Shown: positions 1-9,114, counted from the stretch's first letter. The stretch is 64,000 nt of DNA from Streptococcus cristatus AS 1.3089 (GCF_000385925.1 NC_021175.1:503501-567500), one strand, 5' to 3'. Notes: a model not told the origin generated them from the letters alone. A program made the numbers and translations.

Positions 1-762
1 TAGCGTGGACATTTGGGTCTTGCTGTCAGAAAATAGCAGAGCAGAGAAGGATTTTTCGGTCAGGCTAGGCTGAGTTGGACTAGCAAAAAATGTACGGAAG
101 GTTTTGAGATTGTCAGCTGTCAGACGGTCACTGAGTTCGGTAGCTGTATCCCGACCCAAGCCCTGAAACATTTGCTGCAGGCGTTTGGGCTCTAAGTCCT
201 CTGTCTGTAGGATTTGGAAGAGCTTTTCATCACCCACAGTGAAAGGATTGAGACTGCCATTTTGAGGCGGTGCGACATAAGTTGAGCCCGGTAGGATAGT
301 TCGATAACTATTTTGAGAAAATCCGACGTGTTTAATAGCCTCAATAATCTTACTGCTAGCCTTGTCCAAGAGAATGATATTGCTGTGCTTGCCCATGATT
401 TCGATGACCAGAGTCACAGCCACGCTATCGCCGATTTCATTCTTATTGGAAACGCTGATTTCCAAAATCCGGTCATTGTCTACCTGCTGGATTGCTTCAA
501 TGACAGCTCCCTGTAAGTATTTGCGCATGACCATGATAAAGGTATTGGGAACAGCTGGGTTTTCAAAAGTAGTCTCAGTCAGTTGAACGCGCCCAAAGAC
601 TGAGTGGGCTGAAAGGAGCAATTTGTGGCTTTGGCGATTGCTGCGAATCTGTAAAACCAGCTCCTGTTCAAAAGGTTGATTAATCTTTTGGATGCGGCCG
701 CCCAGCAATTCGCGGCGGAGCTCCTCTGTCATGTGGTGTAAAAAAAATCCGTCGAAAGACAT
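1..762 (-). CDS. pavA: PavA/Rqc2-family (NFACT) protein, N-terminal part
   Basis: The reverse strand is open from the ATG at 762 to the window edge (254 codons), so the C-terminus is missing. The translation begins MSFDGFFLHHMTEELRREL and continues with GGRIQKINQP, the N-terminal NFACT-N signature of the PavA/FbpA/RqcH family. Family members bind peptidyl-tRNA on stalled 60S/50S subunits (RqcH) and in streptococci were described as fibronectin-binding adherence factors (PavA). A Shine-Dalgarno AAGGAG lies just upstream (about 771–776), and a TATAAT with a TG extension sits at 797–792. The assignment is firm; only the N-terminal domain can be inspected. Confidence 0.9.
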   Translation of the reverse strand, partial: MSFDGFFLHHMTEELRRELLGGRIQKINQPFEQELVLQIRSNRQSHKLLLSAHSVFGRVQLTETTFENPAVPNTFIMVMRKYLQGAVIEAIQQVDNDRILEISVSNKNEIGDSVAVTLVIEIMGKHSNIILLDKASSKIIEAIKHVGFSQNSYRTILPGSTYVAPPQNGSLNPFTVGDEKLFQILQTEDLEPKRLQQMFQGLGRDTATELSDRLTADNLKTFRTFFASPTQPSLTEKSFSALLFSDSKTQMSTL

Positions 763-791
763 GCTTTTCTCCTTGAAAGTTGCTACAGAAA

Positions 792-797
792 ATTATA
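792..797 (-). promoter_or_regulatory. Extended -10 box for pavA
   Basis: On the minus strand TATAAT is preceded by TGT, giving an extended -10 about 30 nt before the pavA start codon. No good -35 hexamer is seen. Confidence 0.5.
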
Positions 798-910
798 ACA
801 AAAAACCAAGCCAAAAGCTTCTAAAGTCTCACCAAAAAGAGATTTATTTTTTGTCAATAATTATCGATATAAACAAAAACCGAACATTTTATAAAAATTT
901 TCAAAAAGCC

Positions 911-939
911 TTGACATCCCTTAAGGAAAAATTTACAAT
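911..939 (+). promoter_or_regulatory. Promoter of the T-box leader and trpX
   Basis: TTGACA (911–916), a 17-bp spacer and TACAAT (934–939) form a near-consensus sigma-A promoter. Transcription would start near 946, just before the T-box leader. Confidence 0.75.
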
Positions 940-945
940 ATAGGA

Positions 946-1195
946 AATTAGAAAAGTAGTAGATGCATTTGTTTTTAGCGAGCTTGTGGTTGGTGGAAAT
1001 GAGCAGCAAATCTTTACGAAATTGGGCTAATTGATAAATATGAATTTGAAACAATAAGAATTCGGTGCGCACACCTTACAGTGCAACTTGTTTGATGACA
1101 AGATAGAGATATGGGGAATACTAGCTATTTTTCCATAATTGAGGTGGCACCGCGATTTACGCCCTCACACAGAATACCTGTGTGAGGTTTTTTGT
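946..1195 (+). promoter_or_regulatory. T-box riboswitch upstream of trpX
   Basis: The leader has a Stem I distal-loop sequence GGTTGGTGGAAAT (about 988–1000), the T-box antiterminator core GAGGTGGCACCGCG (1141–1154), and an intrinsic terminator with arms CCTCACAC (1163–1170) and GTGTGAGG (1180–1187) followed by six T. A TGG triplet at 1023–1025, after GAAAT and followed by G, sits where a specifier could lie and would suit tryptophan. The T-box class is clear; the specifier is inference. Uncharged tRNA would allow read-through into trpX. Confidence 0.85.
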
Positions 1196-1226
1196 TGCTT
1201 ATTATAAAAAATAAGGAGAATTGCCC

Positions 1227-1250
1227 ATGTTTAAACGATGGCGTCCCTAG
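1227..1250 (+). CDS. Possible 7-residue Trp-containing leader peptide
   Basis: A consensus Shine-Dalgarno (AAGGAG, about 1213–1218) precedes ATG TTT AAA CGA TGG CGT CCC TAG, encoding MFKRWRP. It lies between the T-box terminator and the trpX start. A very short frame with a good ribosome site and one Trp codon resembles an attenuation leader peptide, but its size makes chance possible. Confidence 0.3.
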   Translation: MFKRWRP

Positions 1251-1292
1251 GGATTGAATAGAAAAAATGAAATAAAGAAATGGAGAAAGAAC

Positions 1293-2300
1293 ATGAAAAA
1301 TAAACGTTTAATGACTATTTTGGGCCTCTTGGCTATTTTGGTAATTGGTGGGATGGCTTATTCCAGCTTGAGTGGAAAGAGCAACGGATCTAAGACTGGC
1401 GACGATAGTAAGACAGTCAAGGTTGGTGTCTTGCAGTATGTCAGCCACCCATCCCTTGATTTGATTTACAAGGGAATTCAAGATGGTCTAGCTGAGGAAG
1501 GCTACAAGGGTGACAAGATTAAGATTGACTTTATGAATGCCGAGGGAGATCAGAGCAAGGTTTCTACCATGAGTAAGCAGCTGGTGTCCAATGACAATGA
1601 TGTGCTGATTGGGATTGCTACTCCATCTGCGCAAGGACTAGCTGCGGCTACTAAGGACAAACCTATCGTCATGGGAGCTATCACAGATCCAGTCGGAGCA
1701 AACCTAGTGAAAAATCTGGAAAAGCCAGGTGGTAATATCACTGGTGTCTCTGACCACAATCCAGCCAAGCGACAGATAGAGCTGATTAAAAAATTGACAC
1801 CAAATGTAAAAACGATTGGTGCCCTCTATTCTAGCAGTGAAGACAACTCCAAAGCTCAGGTAGAAGAGTTCAAAAAATTGGCCGAAGAGGCAGGCTACAA
1901 AGTTGAGGAATATTCTGTTCCTTCAACCAATGAAATTGCTTCAACTATGAATGTCATGACTGGTAAGGTTGATGCTATCTGGACTCCAATTGACAATACT
2001 ATTGCGTCAGCTTTTGCGACAGTTGTGTCCAGCAATAAAGAAGCTAAGAAACCGATTTATCCAAGTGCGACAGCCATGGTTGAAGAAGGTGGTCTTGCCT
2101 CTGTCGTTGTAGACCAGTATGACCTCGGTGTTGCGACTGGTAAAATGGCAGCTAAAGTCCTTAAAGGTGCTAAACCTGCTGACACTGCAGTAGATATTTT
2201 TGATAAAGGTAAATCTGTTATCAATACTAAGAATGCCAAAGAACTCGGTATCACTATACCAGAAGATGCTCTCAAAGAAGCAGGTCAGGTTATTAAATAG
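1293..2300 (+). CDS. trpX: TrpX-type ABC transporter substrate-binding protein
   Basis: 335 residues of the ABC_sub_bind (DUF534) family, a two-lobed type 1 periplasmic-binding fold; the streptococcal members preceded by T-boxes are called TrpX and are predicted to bind tryptophan. Residues 1–25 form a hydrophobic signal/anchor (MTILGLLAILVIGG) with no lipobox Cys, unlike most Gram-positive binding proteins. The ATG at 1293 is preferred because GGAGAAAG precedes it; an in-frame TTG at 1254 lacks a ribosome site. No permease or ATPase follows: the next gene is pheS, after a terminator. Partners must be encoded elsewhere or be absent. The family is sure, the substrate is inferred. Confidence 0.85.
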   Translation: MKNKRLMTILGLLAILVIGGMAYSSLSGKSNGSKTGDDSKTVKVGVLQYVSHPSLDLIYKGIQDGLAEEGYKGDKIKIDFMNAEGDQSKVSTMSKQLVSNDNDVLIGIATPSAQGLAAATKDKPIVMGAITDPVGANLVKNLEKPGGNITGVSDHNPAKRQIELIKKLTPNVKTIGALYSSSEDNSKAQVEEFKKLAEEAGYKVEEYSVPSTNEIASTMNVMTGKVDAIWTPIDNTIASAFATVVSSNKEAKKPIYPSATAMVEEGGLASVVVDQYDLGVATGKMAAKVLKGAKPADTAVDIFDKGKSVINTKNAKELGITIPEDALKEAGQVIK

Positions 2301-2307
2301 AAAGAAG

Positions 2308-2336
2308 GAAGTCTGTTCTTTGACAGGCTTCTTTTT
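2308..2336 (+). terminator. Intrinsic terminator after trpX
   Basis: GAAGTCTGT and ACAGGCTTC arms (one mismatch, loop TCTTTG) followed by TTTTT, eight bases after the trpX stop codon. Confidence 0.75.
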
Positions 2337-2361
2337 CTGCTTGTAAAATCTGTAACTGAGC

Positions 2362-2390
2362 TTGCGAAATGTTTAGAAATTTGTTAGAAT
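2362..2390 (+). promoter_or_regulatory. pheS promoter
   Basis: TTGCGA (2362–2367), 17-bp spacer, TAGAAT (2385–2390) with a TG extension. Start of transcription is expected near 2397, at the head of the T-box leader. Confidence 0.65.
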
Positions 2391-2396
2391 GAATTA

Positions 2397-2603
2397 TAAT
2401 TGAATAGCAATCCGCAAGACCAGTAACCTAGGGGAAGTTTGACAGGGAGGGGAGCCAGCGACTGAGAGCTCTCTAGATGAAAGCTAGGCGAATTCACTTG
2501 CTTTAGGATTGGTAATTAAGGTCTGGCTTGCCAGATAAAAAACGGATGGTACCGCGTGTCAACGCTCCGCTTCGGTGTGGGTGAGACCGCGGTTTTTATT
2601 TTT
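2397..2603 (+). promoter_or_regulatory. Phe-specific T-box riboswitch upstream of pheS
   Basis: Stem I contains the AGGGAGGGGAG and CTGAGAG elements, and GAA-TTC-A at 2490–2496 presents TTC (2493–2495) as a phenylalanine specifier. The T-box core GGATGGTACCGCG is at 2544–2556. Its 3' half can pair with CCGCGG (2587–2592), which is followed by TTTTTATTTTT, forming the competing terminator. Uncharged tRNA-Phe should stabilise the antiterminator and raise pheS expression. Confidence 0.9.
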
Positions 2604-2612
2604 GGAGGAACT

Positions 2613-3659
2613 ATGTCAACAATTGAAGAACGATTGCAGAGTCTGCGTGAGGAAACTTTAGCCCAATTGCAGACCATTACTCTGGAAAATGCTAAGGATA
2701 TGCAGGAGCTGAAAGTATCTGTCCTAGGTAAAAAAGGGAGTCTTACTGAGATTCTTAAAGGGATGAAGGATGTTTCTGCTGAGATGCGCCCTATTATCGG
2801 GAAGCACGTCAATGAAGCGCGCGATGTGCTGAATGCAGCCTTTGAAGAAGCAGCTCAAATCTTGGAAGAACAGAAAGTAGCAGCCCAGCTGGCCAATGAC
2901 GCCTTGGATGTGACCCTACCAGGTCGTAAGATTCCAGCTGGAAATCGCCATATTTTGACCCAGACGAGTGAAGAAATCGAAGATATCTTTATCGGTATGG
3001 GCTATCAGGTCGTGGATGGTTTTGAAGTTGAGTCAGACTACTACAACTTTGAGCGCATGAACCTGCCTAAAGACCATCCTGCTCGAGATATGCAGGATAC
3101 CTTCTACATCACAGAAGAGATCCTCTTACGTACTCACACTTCTCCTGTTCAGGCTCGTGCCATGGATGCCCATGACTTTAGCCAAGGGCCGCTCAAGATG
3201 ATCTCTCCGGGACGTGTTTTCCGTCGTGATACAGACGATGCGACTCACTCTCACCAGTTTCACCAGATTGAAGGTCTGGTCGTAGGGGAAAATATCTCTA
3301 TGGCTGACTTGCAGGGAACTCTGCAGCTGATTGTGCAAAAAATGTTTGGTGCGGATCGTAAGATTCGTCTGCGTCCATCTTACTTCCCATTCACAGAGCC
3401 ATCTGTCGAAGTGGACGTATCTTGCTTTAAGTGTGGTGGTGCCGGCTGTAATGTCTGCAAGAAGACTGGCTGGATCGAAATCATGGGAGCTGGAATGGTG
3501 CACCCAAGTGTCTTGAAAATGAGTGGCATCGACTCAGAGAAATATTCTGGCTTTGCCTTTGGTCTTGGCCAAGAACGGGTTGCCATGCTTCGCTACGGTA
3601 TCAATGATATTCGTGGCTTCTACCAAGGCGATGTACGTTTTTCACAGCAGTTTAAGTAA
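2613..3659 (+). CDS. pheS: Phenylalanyl-tRNA synthetase alpha subunit
   Basis: 348 residues, the usual length for streptococcal PheS. It joins phenylalanine to tRNA-Phe as an alpha2-beta2 enzyme with PheT. The N-terminal coiled coil (residues 1–90) is followed by the class II catalytic core: motif 2 ([20 protein letters not shown]) around residue 200, [12 protein letters not shown] near 262 and motif 3 [13 protein letters not shown] near the C-terminus. ATG 2613 follows GGAGG (about 2604–2608); an upstream in-frame start at 2556 lies inside the T-box terminator and is rejected. The gene leads a pheS–acetyltransferase–pheT cluster under a Phe T-box. Confidence 0.97.
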   Translation: MSTIEERLQSLREETLAQLQTITLENAKDMQELKVSVLGKKGSLTEILKGMKDVSAEMRPIIGKHVNEARDVLNAAFEEAAQILEEQKVAAQLANDALDVTLPGRKIPAGNRHILTQTSEEIEDIFIGMGYQVVDGFEVESDYYNFERMNLPKDHPARDMQDTFYITEEILLRTHTSPVQARAMDAHDFSQGPLKMISPGRVFRRDTDDATHSHQFHQIEGLVVGENISMADLQGTLQLIVQKMFGADRKIRLRPSYFPFTEPSVEVDVSCFKCGGAGCNVCKKTGWIEIMGAGMVHPSVLKMSGIDSEKYSGFAFGLGQERVAMLRYGINDIRGFYQGDVRFSQQFK

Positions 3660-3825
3660 GAAGCTTAGACTAAGACTCGATTTGAATAATCCCATCACGA
3701 CAAGCCTGATTAGCAATGTTTGCGGACTTGAAATGCGCGGCAAAGATGCTCATCAGTTTACTTGCCTATAAGACAATTTTAGCTGGGAATATCGCTCTCA
3801 GCCGCTTCTGAGAAAGGAGTGCCCT

Positions 3826-4338
3826 ATGTTAGTTAAAGTTCGGCCAGAGGATCTGGATATTTTGCGGGACTTGGAAGTGCAGACCTACCAAGAAACTTTT
3901 GGTCCTTTCATCAAGCAGGAAGACTTGGAGCATTATTTTGCCCATGAGCTGGCGCGTGAAAGGCTGGAGTTGGAGTTGGCAAATCCTGAGTCTGAGCATT
4001 ATTTTGTACTGGACAAGGAAGAAAAAATCGCTGGTTTTCTCAAGTGTAACTGGGGTCAGGCTCAGACAGAGCAGGAGTTGGAAGATTCCTTTGAAATTCA
4101 ACGGATTTATGTGCTTGCCTCCCATCAGGGCCTCGGCTTGGGCAAGGAAATGTTTGAATTTGCCCTAGAAGAAGCCCAAAAACGTGGTTTTAGCTGGGCT
4201 TGGCTGGGCGTTTGGGAAAGAAATTTCAAGGCGCAGAATTTTTACTTTAAATATGGCTTTGAAAGGTTTAGCCAGCATGAATATATCACTGGTGACACAG
4301 TCGATATTGACTGGCTTTTAAGGAAGAAATTAAGCTAA
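3826..4338 (+). CDS. GNAT-family N-acetyltransferase (PaiA-like)
   Basis: 170 residues with the GNAT fold. The acetyl-CoA pyrophosphate loop QGLGLGKEMF lies near residues 103–112, preceded by the beta4 strand FEIQRIYVLASH and followed by WAWLGVWERNFKAQNFYFKYGF, the typical motif B. Overall it resembles PaiA-type polyamine or small-amine acetyltransferases, but the substrate cannot be read from sequence. It sits between pheS and pheT, an arrangement seen in other streptococci, and may be co-transcribed with them. AGAAAGGAG precedes the ATG. Confidence 0.85.
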   Translation: MLVKVRPEDLDILRDLEVQTYQETFGPFIKQEDLEHYFAHELARERLELELANPESEHYFVLDKEEKIAGFLKCNWGQAQTEQELEDSFEIQRIYVLASHQGLGLGKEMFEFALEEAQKRGFSWAWLGVWERNFKAQNFYFKYGFERFSQHEYITGDTVDIDWLLRKKLS

Positions 4339-4404
4339 AAAGACGATAGTATCGCTGCTTATTGGGCTTTTAGTAAAAACAGAAATTTATAGAGAGGAAT
4401 CAAA

Positions 4405-4468
4405 TACGACCGAAGATAGAACGGGCTGGCTTTGTCTATGAAGTCAGAGTTAGGTCTGGTCGGTCGTA
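4405..4468 (+). promoter_or_regulatory. 9-bp inverted repeat before the pheT start
   Basis: TACGACCGA (4405–4413) is the perfect reverse complement of TCGGTCGTA (4460–4468), with 46 nt between. The right arm ends 11 nt before the pheT ATG, which has no visible Shine-Dalgarno. In mRNA the arms could pair and place a stem right before the start codon. Function is unknown. Confidence 0.4.
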
Positions 4469-4479
4469 AAATCATAAAT

Positions 4480-6885
4480 ATGTTAGTTAGTTATAAATGG
4501 TTAAAAGAACTGGTTGATTTGGATGTGACGAGCGCCGAGCTGGCGGAGAAAATGTCCACAACTGGTATTGAAGTAGAAGGAGTCAGCTCGCCAGCTGAAG
4601 GTCTTTCGAAAATTGTTGTCGGAGAAGTTCTGAGCTGCGAGGATGTACCTGAAACCCACTTGCACCTCTGTCAGGTCAATGTCGGTGAAGAGGAGCCTCG
4701 CCAGATTGTCTGTGGCGCACCGAATGTTCGTGCTGGAATCAAGGTTATGGTAGCTGTACCAGGCGCTCGCATTGCGGATAATTATAAGATTAAAAAAGGG
4801 AAAATCCGTGGGCTAGAGTCACTGGGCATGATTTGTTCCTTGGGCGAGCTGGGCATTTCGGATTCTGTCGTGCCAAAGGAATTTGCGGATGGCATCCAAA
4901 TTTTGCCAGAAGAAGCAGTGCCGGGTGAGGAAGTCTTCTCTTATCTAGACTTGGATGATGAGATTATCGAGCTTTCCATCACACCTAATCGGGCTGATGC
5001 TCTGTCTATGCGTGGGGTGGCGCACGAAGTAGCAGCTATCTACGATAAGCCTGTTCATTTTAAAGAATTTCCTTTGACTGAAGGGGATAAAGAGGCTGCG
5101 GCTAGCTTGTCTGTTGCTATTGAGAGCGAAAAAGCGCCGTTTTATGCAGCTCGCATTTTGGACAATGTGACCATTGCTCCGAGTCCTCAGTGGCTGCAAA
5201 ATCTCCTCATGAATGAAGGGATTCGTCCGATTAATAATGTAGTGGATGTAACCAACTATATCTTGCTCTACTTTGGTCAGCCAATGCATGCCTTTGATTT
5301 GGACACATTTGAGGGTGACCAGATTGTCGTGCGGGAAGCGCGTGCTGGTGAAAAACTGGTGACGCTGGACGGCGAAGAGCGTGAACTGGAAGTCGGTGAT
5401 TTGGTCATCACTGTGGCAGATAAGCCAGTGGCTTTGGCTGGTGTCATGGGTGGAGCAGCCACCGAAATCTCTGATAAGTCGACTCGTGTCGTTCTGGAAG
5501 CAGCTGTCTTTAATGGCAAGTCAATTCGTAAGACAAGCAGTCGTCTGGGCTTGCGTTCCGAGTCTTCTTCACGCTTTGAAAAAGGGATTAACCTTGCAAC
5601 AGTAACCGAGGCTCTCGATGCTGCTGCGAGCATGATTGCTGACTTGGCAGGTGCAACTGTTCATGCTGGTATTGTCCAAGCAGGACAGTTAGATACGACT
5701 GACAAGCAGGTTTCGACTAGCCTTTCTGATGTCAACCGAGTTTTGGGAACAGATTTGACTTATGCGGATATTGAAGATATTTTCCGTCGTCTAGGCTTTG
5801 GCCTCAGTGGATCTGCGGACTTGTTCACAGTCAGCGTGCCTGCTCGTCGTTGGGATATTAGTATTCCAGCAGATCTTTACGAGGAAATTGCTCGTATTTA
5901 TGGCTATGACCGTTTGCCGGTTTCCCTGCCTCAAGATGCTGGAACAGCTGGCGAATTGACGGCCACTCAGCAGCTACGTCGCAAGGTTCGGACGGTGGCT
6001 GAAGGAGCAGGTCTGACCGAGATTATTTCCTATGCCTTGACCACGCCAGAAAAAGCTGTCGAATTTACGCTTAATCCTACGAATCTGACTGAGCTTATGT
6101 GGCCTATGACAAGGGAGCGCAGTGTTCTTCGCCAAAATATGCTCTCAGGCATGCTGGATACTGTCAGCTACAATGTTGCTCGTAAAAATAAGGATTTAGC
6201 CCTTTATGAAATTGGGAAAATCTTTGAACAAACAGGCAATCCGAAGGAAGAATTGCCTAATGAAATCAATAGCTTTGCCTTTGCTTTAACTGGCTTGGTA
6301 AGTGAAAAGGATTTCCAAACGCCAGCGACTCCTGTGGACTTCTTCTACGCTAAGGGTGTGGTTGAAGCACTCTTTGACCGCTTGGGATTAGAAGCTGATT
6401 ATCAAGCAACTGACCAGCTCAAGAGTCTGCACCCAGGTCGGACAGCGCTGATTTCGATCAAAGGTCAGCCAGTGGGGTATATTGGGCAGGTTCATCCAGT
6501 GACGGCCAAGGCTTATGATATCCCAGAAACCTATGTGGCGGAGCTCAATCTGACGGCTATTGAGGCGAGTCTTGAGCCAGAACAGCCTTTTGTAGAAATC
6601 ACCAAATTCCCAGCTGTTACTCGCGATGTGGCACTCTTACTCAAAGCAGAAATCAGCCACAGACAGGTGGTGGAAGCGATTCAAGCTGCCGGAGTGAAAC
6701 GTTTGACGGATATCAAGCTCTTCGATATCTTCTCAGGTGAAAAGCTGGGTGTTGGCCTCAAGTCTATGGCTTACACACTGACCTTCCAAAATCCAGAAGA
6801 TAGCCTGACCGATGATGAAGTGGCTAAATACATGGAAAAAATCCAAAAATCCTTGGAAGAAAATGTCGGTGCAGAAGTACGCTAG
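4480..6885 (+). CDS. pheT: Phenylalanyl-tRNA synthetase beta subunit
   Basis: 801 residues, matching streptococcal PheT. Domains in order: N-terminal region [15 protein letters not shown], tRNA-binding/OB domain (about 40–150), B3/B4 editing domain with [17 protein letters not shown] near 175–195, B5 domain (about 405–480) and C-terminal ferredoxin-fold anticodon-binding domain (about 710–800). It completes the enzyme with PheS. The start is set by family alignment. In-frame upstream starts at 4438 (ATG) and 4432 (TTG) would add a non-conserved tail. None of the three has a good ribosome-binding site. Confidence 0.95.
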   Translation: MLVSYKWLKELVDLDVTSAELAEKMSTTGIEVEGVSSPAEGLSKIVVGEVLSCEDVPETHLHLCQVNVGEEEPRQIVCGAPNVRAGIKVMVAVPGARIADNYKIKKGKIRGLESLGMICSLGELGISDSVVPKEFADGIQILPEEAVPGEEVFSYLDLDDEIIELSITPNRADALSMRGVAHEVAAIYDKPVHFKEFPLTEGDKEAAASLSVAIESEKAPFYAARILDNVTIAPSPQWLQNLLMNEGIRPINNVVDVTNYILLYFGQPMHAFDLDTFEGDQIVVREARAGEKLVTLDGEERELEVGDLVITVADKPVALAGVMGGAATEISDKSTRVVLEAAVFNGKSIRKTSSRLGLRSESSSRFEKGINLATVTEALDAAASMIADLAGATVHAGIVQAGQLDTTDKQVSTSLSDVNRVLGTDLTYADIEDIFRRLGFGLSGSADLFTVSVPARRWDISIPADLYEEIARIYGYDRLPVSLPQDAGTAGELTATQQLRRKVRTVAEGAGLTEIISYALTTPEKAVEFTLNPTNLTELMWPMTRERSVLRQNMLSGMLDTVSYNVARKNKDLALYEIGKIFEQTGNPKEELPNEINSFAFALTGLVSEKDFQTPATPVDFFYAKGVVEALFDRLGLEADYQATDQLKSLHPGRTALISIKGQPVGYIGQVHPVTAKAYDIPETYVAELNLTAIEASLEPEQPFVEITKFPAVTRDVALLLKAEISHRQVVEAIQAAGVKRLTDIKLFDIFSGEKLGVGLKSMAYTLTFQNPEDSLTDDEVAKYMEKIQKSLEENVGAEVR

Positions 6886-6898
6886 TATATACAAAGAG

Positions 6899-6921
6899 AA
6901 GCAGTCCTTTGGGCTGCTTTT
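6899..6921 (+). terminator. Terminator after pheT
   Basis: AAGCAGTCC and GGGCTGCTT arms around TTT, ending in a short T run, 14 nt after the pheT stop. Confidence 0.65.
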
Positions 6922-6998
6922 GGCTATAAAAGAGCTTTATAAAAGTCGTGATTTATGGTATTCTAGTCCCATAAAGATTTTACAGAAAGAATATTTTA

Positions 6999-7721
6999 AT
7001 GGAATATAAAAGAAGTTATGCAGCTGAAATTGTAGCTATTATTATTGTTATTATTGGAGCCTTCATATTCATTGGGGTAATGCAATCACCAAATAGTAGT
7101 GGTAGGAACCATAGTGATAGCTTGGAACAGCTAGAATCTGAACGAAAAGAAGCAAGGTTGAATGAAAGCCCAATGACTATCGGAAAGGCTAGGACGATGC
7201 TTGGATCGATTTATGCACCTGAGAATGAAACACCAGAAGAGGAAGAAAAAAGGCTACAAGCTTTTGTAGATCTCTACAATAAACAATTAGAGTCCGAACA
7301 AGCTTCTATCCGAAGAGAAAAGGAAGCTGAACAAGAAATTCTCAATCAAAATAATGAATATGTGGGTCCAATTCTAATTGTTGCAGGTATTATAGTTACT
7401 ATTTTAAGTATCTCGGCTTATAAGAAAGCTCATGAGCCCGCAGCTTTTGCTATTTCTGATGATAAGATCGATGTTAAACCCTCTGTTTTCCAAGATATAA
7501 ATCAAATTGATTTAACAAATATTAAGCAAATCGAGTATGAAATTAGAACTTCTTATTCTAAAAATTCGAAAAGGATTTATCGAATGCTTTATTTTAAAGG
7601 TGAAAAGGGAAAAAAACTTGGAGAGATTGATTTGGATGAGCTTGTTGATGCTGATTTCAATACTATTTATAAAGAAATCAGTAAGCGAGCTCCGCATATT
7701 GAATGGATCTTTCCAGAGTAA
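6999..7721 (+). CDS. Two-pass membrane protein of unknown function
   Basis: 240 residues. A transmembrane helix lies at about 10–28 (IVAIIIVIIGAFIFIGV), followed by a charged, Glu-rich coiled-coil-like stretch (about 40–120), a second helix at about 122–140 (VGPILIVAGIIVTILSIS) and a 100-residue soluble tail. This suggests a hairpin with the coiled-coil segment outside and both ends inside. Low GC and many Lys/Asn/Ile codons set it apart from pheT. I do not recognise the family. Confidence 0.6.
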   Translation: MEYKRSYAAEIVAIIIVIIGAFIFIGVMQSPNSSGRNHSDSLEQLESERKEARLNESPMTIGKARTMLGSIYAPENETPEEEEKRLQAFVDLYNKQLESEQASIRREKEAEQEILNQNNEYVGPILIVAGIIVTILSISAYKKAHEPAAFAISDDKIDVKPSVFQDINQIDLTNIKQIEYEIRTSYSKNSKRIYRMLYFKGEKGKKLGEIDLDELVDADFNTIYKEISKRAPHIEWIFPE

Positions 7722-7844
7722 GAGAAAGATTAATAGTCGATGAATCAACTCGCTTTTTGTCTCGCTAACTTTATTACTGGGAGCAAGCAATGTTGTAGAT
7801 GGTTCTGAAGAATTCGAAAGTGAAGATTAGAAGGAAAAGTAATT

Positions 7845-8237
7845 ATGGAAAATTTGAACCAAATCTCCCAATGTCAGACTCTTTGGGCTAAAAATAAATA
7901 TTTAGTGCTCAGTCATTCTAGTAAGATTTATCTGGAAATCCGCCAATCTCTAAAAAGTGACTCGGTGGAAGCGGTACATGTTCAAGACTTGATTGACCAG
8001 GCGGTGTCCCTGCCTGAAAATCGCGGTCAGGTCTGCAATGCCTTTCAGCATATTTGGGGCTATTTTAAGAAAAAAGCCAGCCCAGCTGAAAAAGAAAACT
8101 TTATACTGCTTTTAGAGCGATACCAAGCAGGTCAGGTGGAGCAGGAGGTTTTGGTAGAAGCTGTGAAAGCTTTGCTTCGAAAGTACCCCAATTCCTATCT
8201 GCAGCATTCGACATTGCTATTTGGTGATGAGGCGTGA
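7845..8237 (+). CDS. YbgA/DUF1722-family protein
   Basis: 130 residues. LWAKNKYLVLSHSSKIYLEI near the start and the later LLLERYQAGQVEQEVLVEAVKALLRKYPN match the DUF1722 (YbgA) pattern of an all-helical protein, found alone in streptococci or fused to DUF523 elsewhere. Its role is unknown, though linkage to photolyases or DNA repair has been noted in some bacteria. AAGGAAAAG precedes the ATG. Family assignment is from recalled motif similarity. Confidence 0.65.
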   Translation: MENLNQISQCQTLWAKNKYLVLSHSSKIYLEIRQSLKSDSVEAVHVQDLIDQAVSLPENRGQVCNAFQHIWGYFKKKASPAEKENFILLLERYQAGQVEQEVLVEAVKALLRKYPNSYLQHSTLLFGDEA

Positions 8238-8295
8238 GACTCGGCTATCGAAGATGACTAGCGTTAATTCTCTAGAAGAAGCAATAGATTCTACA

Positions 8296-8326
8296 TCTCC
8301 AGTCCAATAAGACTGGGGAATTTTTT
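8296..8326 (+). terminator. Terminator after the YbgA gene
   Basis: TCTCCAGTC and GACTGGGGA arms (loop CAATAA), followed by ATTTTTT. Confidence 0.75.
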
Positions 8327-8352
8327 ATTTTGAGATAAAACATGCTATATGA

Positions 8353-8404
8353 TGGACAAATAAAACAGATAAATGTAGAATATACATGTAAACTACAAAT
8401 GTAG
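8353..8404 (+). promoter_or_regulatory. Promoter with TACANNTGTA-type operator
   Basis: TGGACA (8353–8358), a 17-bp spacer and TAGAAT (8376–8381) with TG extension form a promoter. Just downstream, CTACAAATGTAG (8393–8404) has arms CTACA/TGTAG around AA, fitting the TACANNTGTA core bound by CopY/BlaI/MecI-family repressors, and a second TACATGTA lies at 8382–8389. Their position over the start of transcription suggests repression. The regulator is not in this window. Confidence 0.5.
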
Positions 8405-8421
8405 AAAAAGGAGGAGACGAT

Positions 8422-8851
8422 ATGACCATTTCAAAAAAGCCTTTACTGGAATATTATCATAACAGTCGCAGTTTTATTGACTGCTTGTTTAGGTAATGCT
8501 AATCAGGGAGGAAATATCAACTCATCACAAAATACCCAAAGCCAAACATCACAACCTGTGCAAGAACAGACTTCTTCCTCAAATGCAGGTCAGACCAGCA
8601 ATTTAGATGGACGCTACCAAGCAACCGACCATGATGGTGACCAGCATGTCCTAGAAATCAATGGAAATGCTGGAACCTGGACTGAGACTGAGGTCGACGG
8701 CAGTAAGGAAATCAAACAGGTACAAGTAGATGCAGCGAACCAAAGACTGATTGTCGGTGACGATGTCAAAAGTTATCGTCAAAATGGCAATCAGCTGATT
8801 GTGGATGAACTGGATGATGATCCAGATACTTTGACCTTTAGCAAGCAATAA
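8422..8851 (+). pseudogene. Small lipoprotein gene with a frameshift in its signal peptide
   Basis: A strong ribosome site (AAAGGAGGAG) precedes ATG at 8422, but that frame stops after 24 codons. The frame from 8477 encodes ITVAVLLTAC followed by a Ser/Gln/Asn-rich linker and a 70-residue beta-rich domain (DGRYQATDHDGDQHVLEING onward). Removing one A from the A6 run at 8433–8438 joins the two into MTISKSLYWNIIITVAVLLTAC, a normal lipoprotein signal with the lipobox LTAC. So the gene is intact except for +1 A: sequencing error, phase variation or a real knockout. Starting at the TTG at 8477 would leave no export signal. The mature domain is unrecognised. Confidence 0.65.
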
Positions 8852-8916
8852 GCCGATTTTCAATCTGCTCTGGATAAGAGAAGGAGCAGGTCAGATCGCG
8901 GTCTAAACCTAGAGAA

Positions 8917-8970
8917 AAGAAACAAGGCAAGCTTCGGTATACGAACTGAAGTCCGTGCTTGTTTCTTTTT
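8917..8970 (+). terminator. Terminator after the lipoprotein gene
   Basis: AAAAGAAACAAG (from 8917) pairs with CTTGTTTCTTTT (8958–8969), followed by T residues; the inner loop has some further pairing. Confidence 0.7.
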
Positions 8971-9079
8971 ATTTTACGATTTTCTTTCACGGAATGTTTC
9001 TGACTTAGTGAATAAGTGATTTTCGCCTGAATCTAGTCACTATTGGTCTCATATGTTTTTCTAGCTTGCTTCTTTATGA

Positions 9080-9085
9080 TATAAT
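9080..9085 (+). promoter_or_regulatory. Extended -10 box for the ABC exporter operon
   Basis: TATAAT with TGA directly before it, 29 nt upstream of the GTG start at 9115. No clear -35 box. Confidence 0.5.
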
Positions 9086-9114
9086 AGTCTTCAATATCTC
9101 AAAGGAGGATAGCC

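Noticed and set aside
4432..4479. Upstream start for pheT (TTG 4432 or ATG 4438)
   Set aside because: Would add residues not found in Phe[12 protein letters not shown] is the usual N-terminus.
7740..7834. Possible lipoprotein remnant (NSLFVSLTLLLGAS) before the YbgA gene
   Set aside because: Short, without an in-frame start codon and without a lipobox Cys; too little to call.
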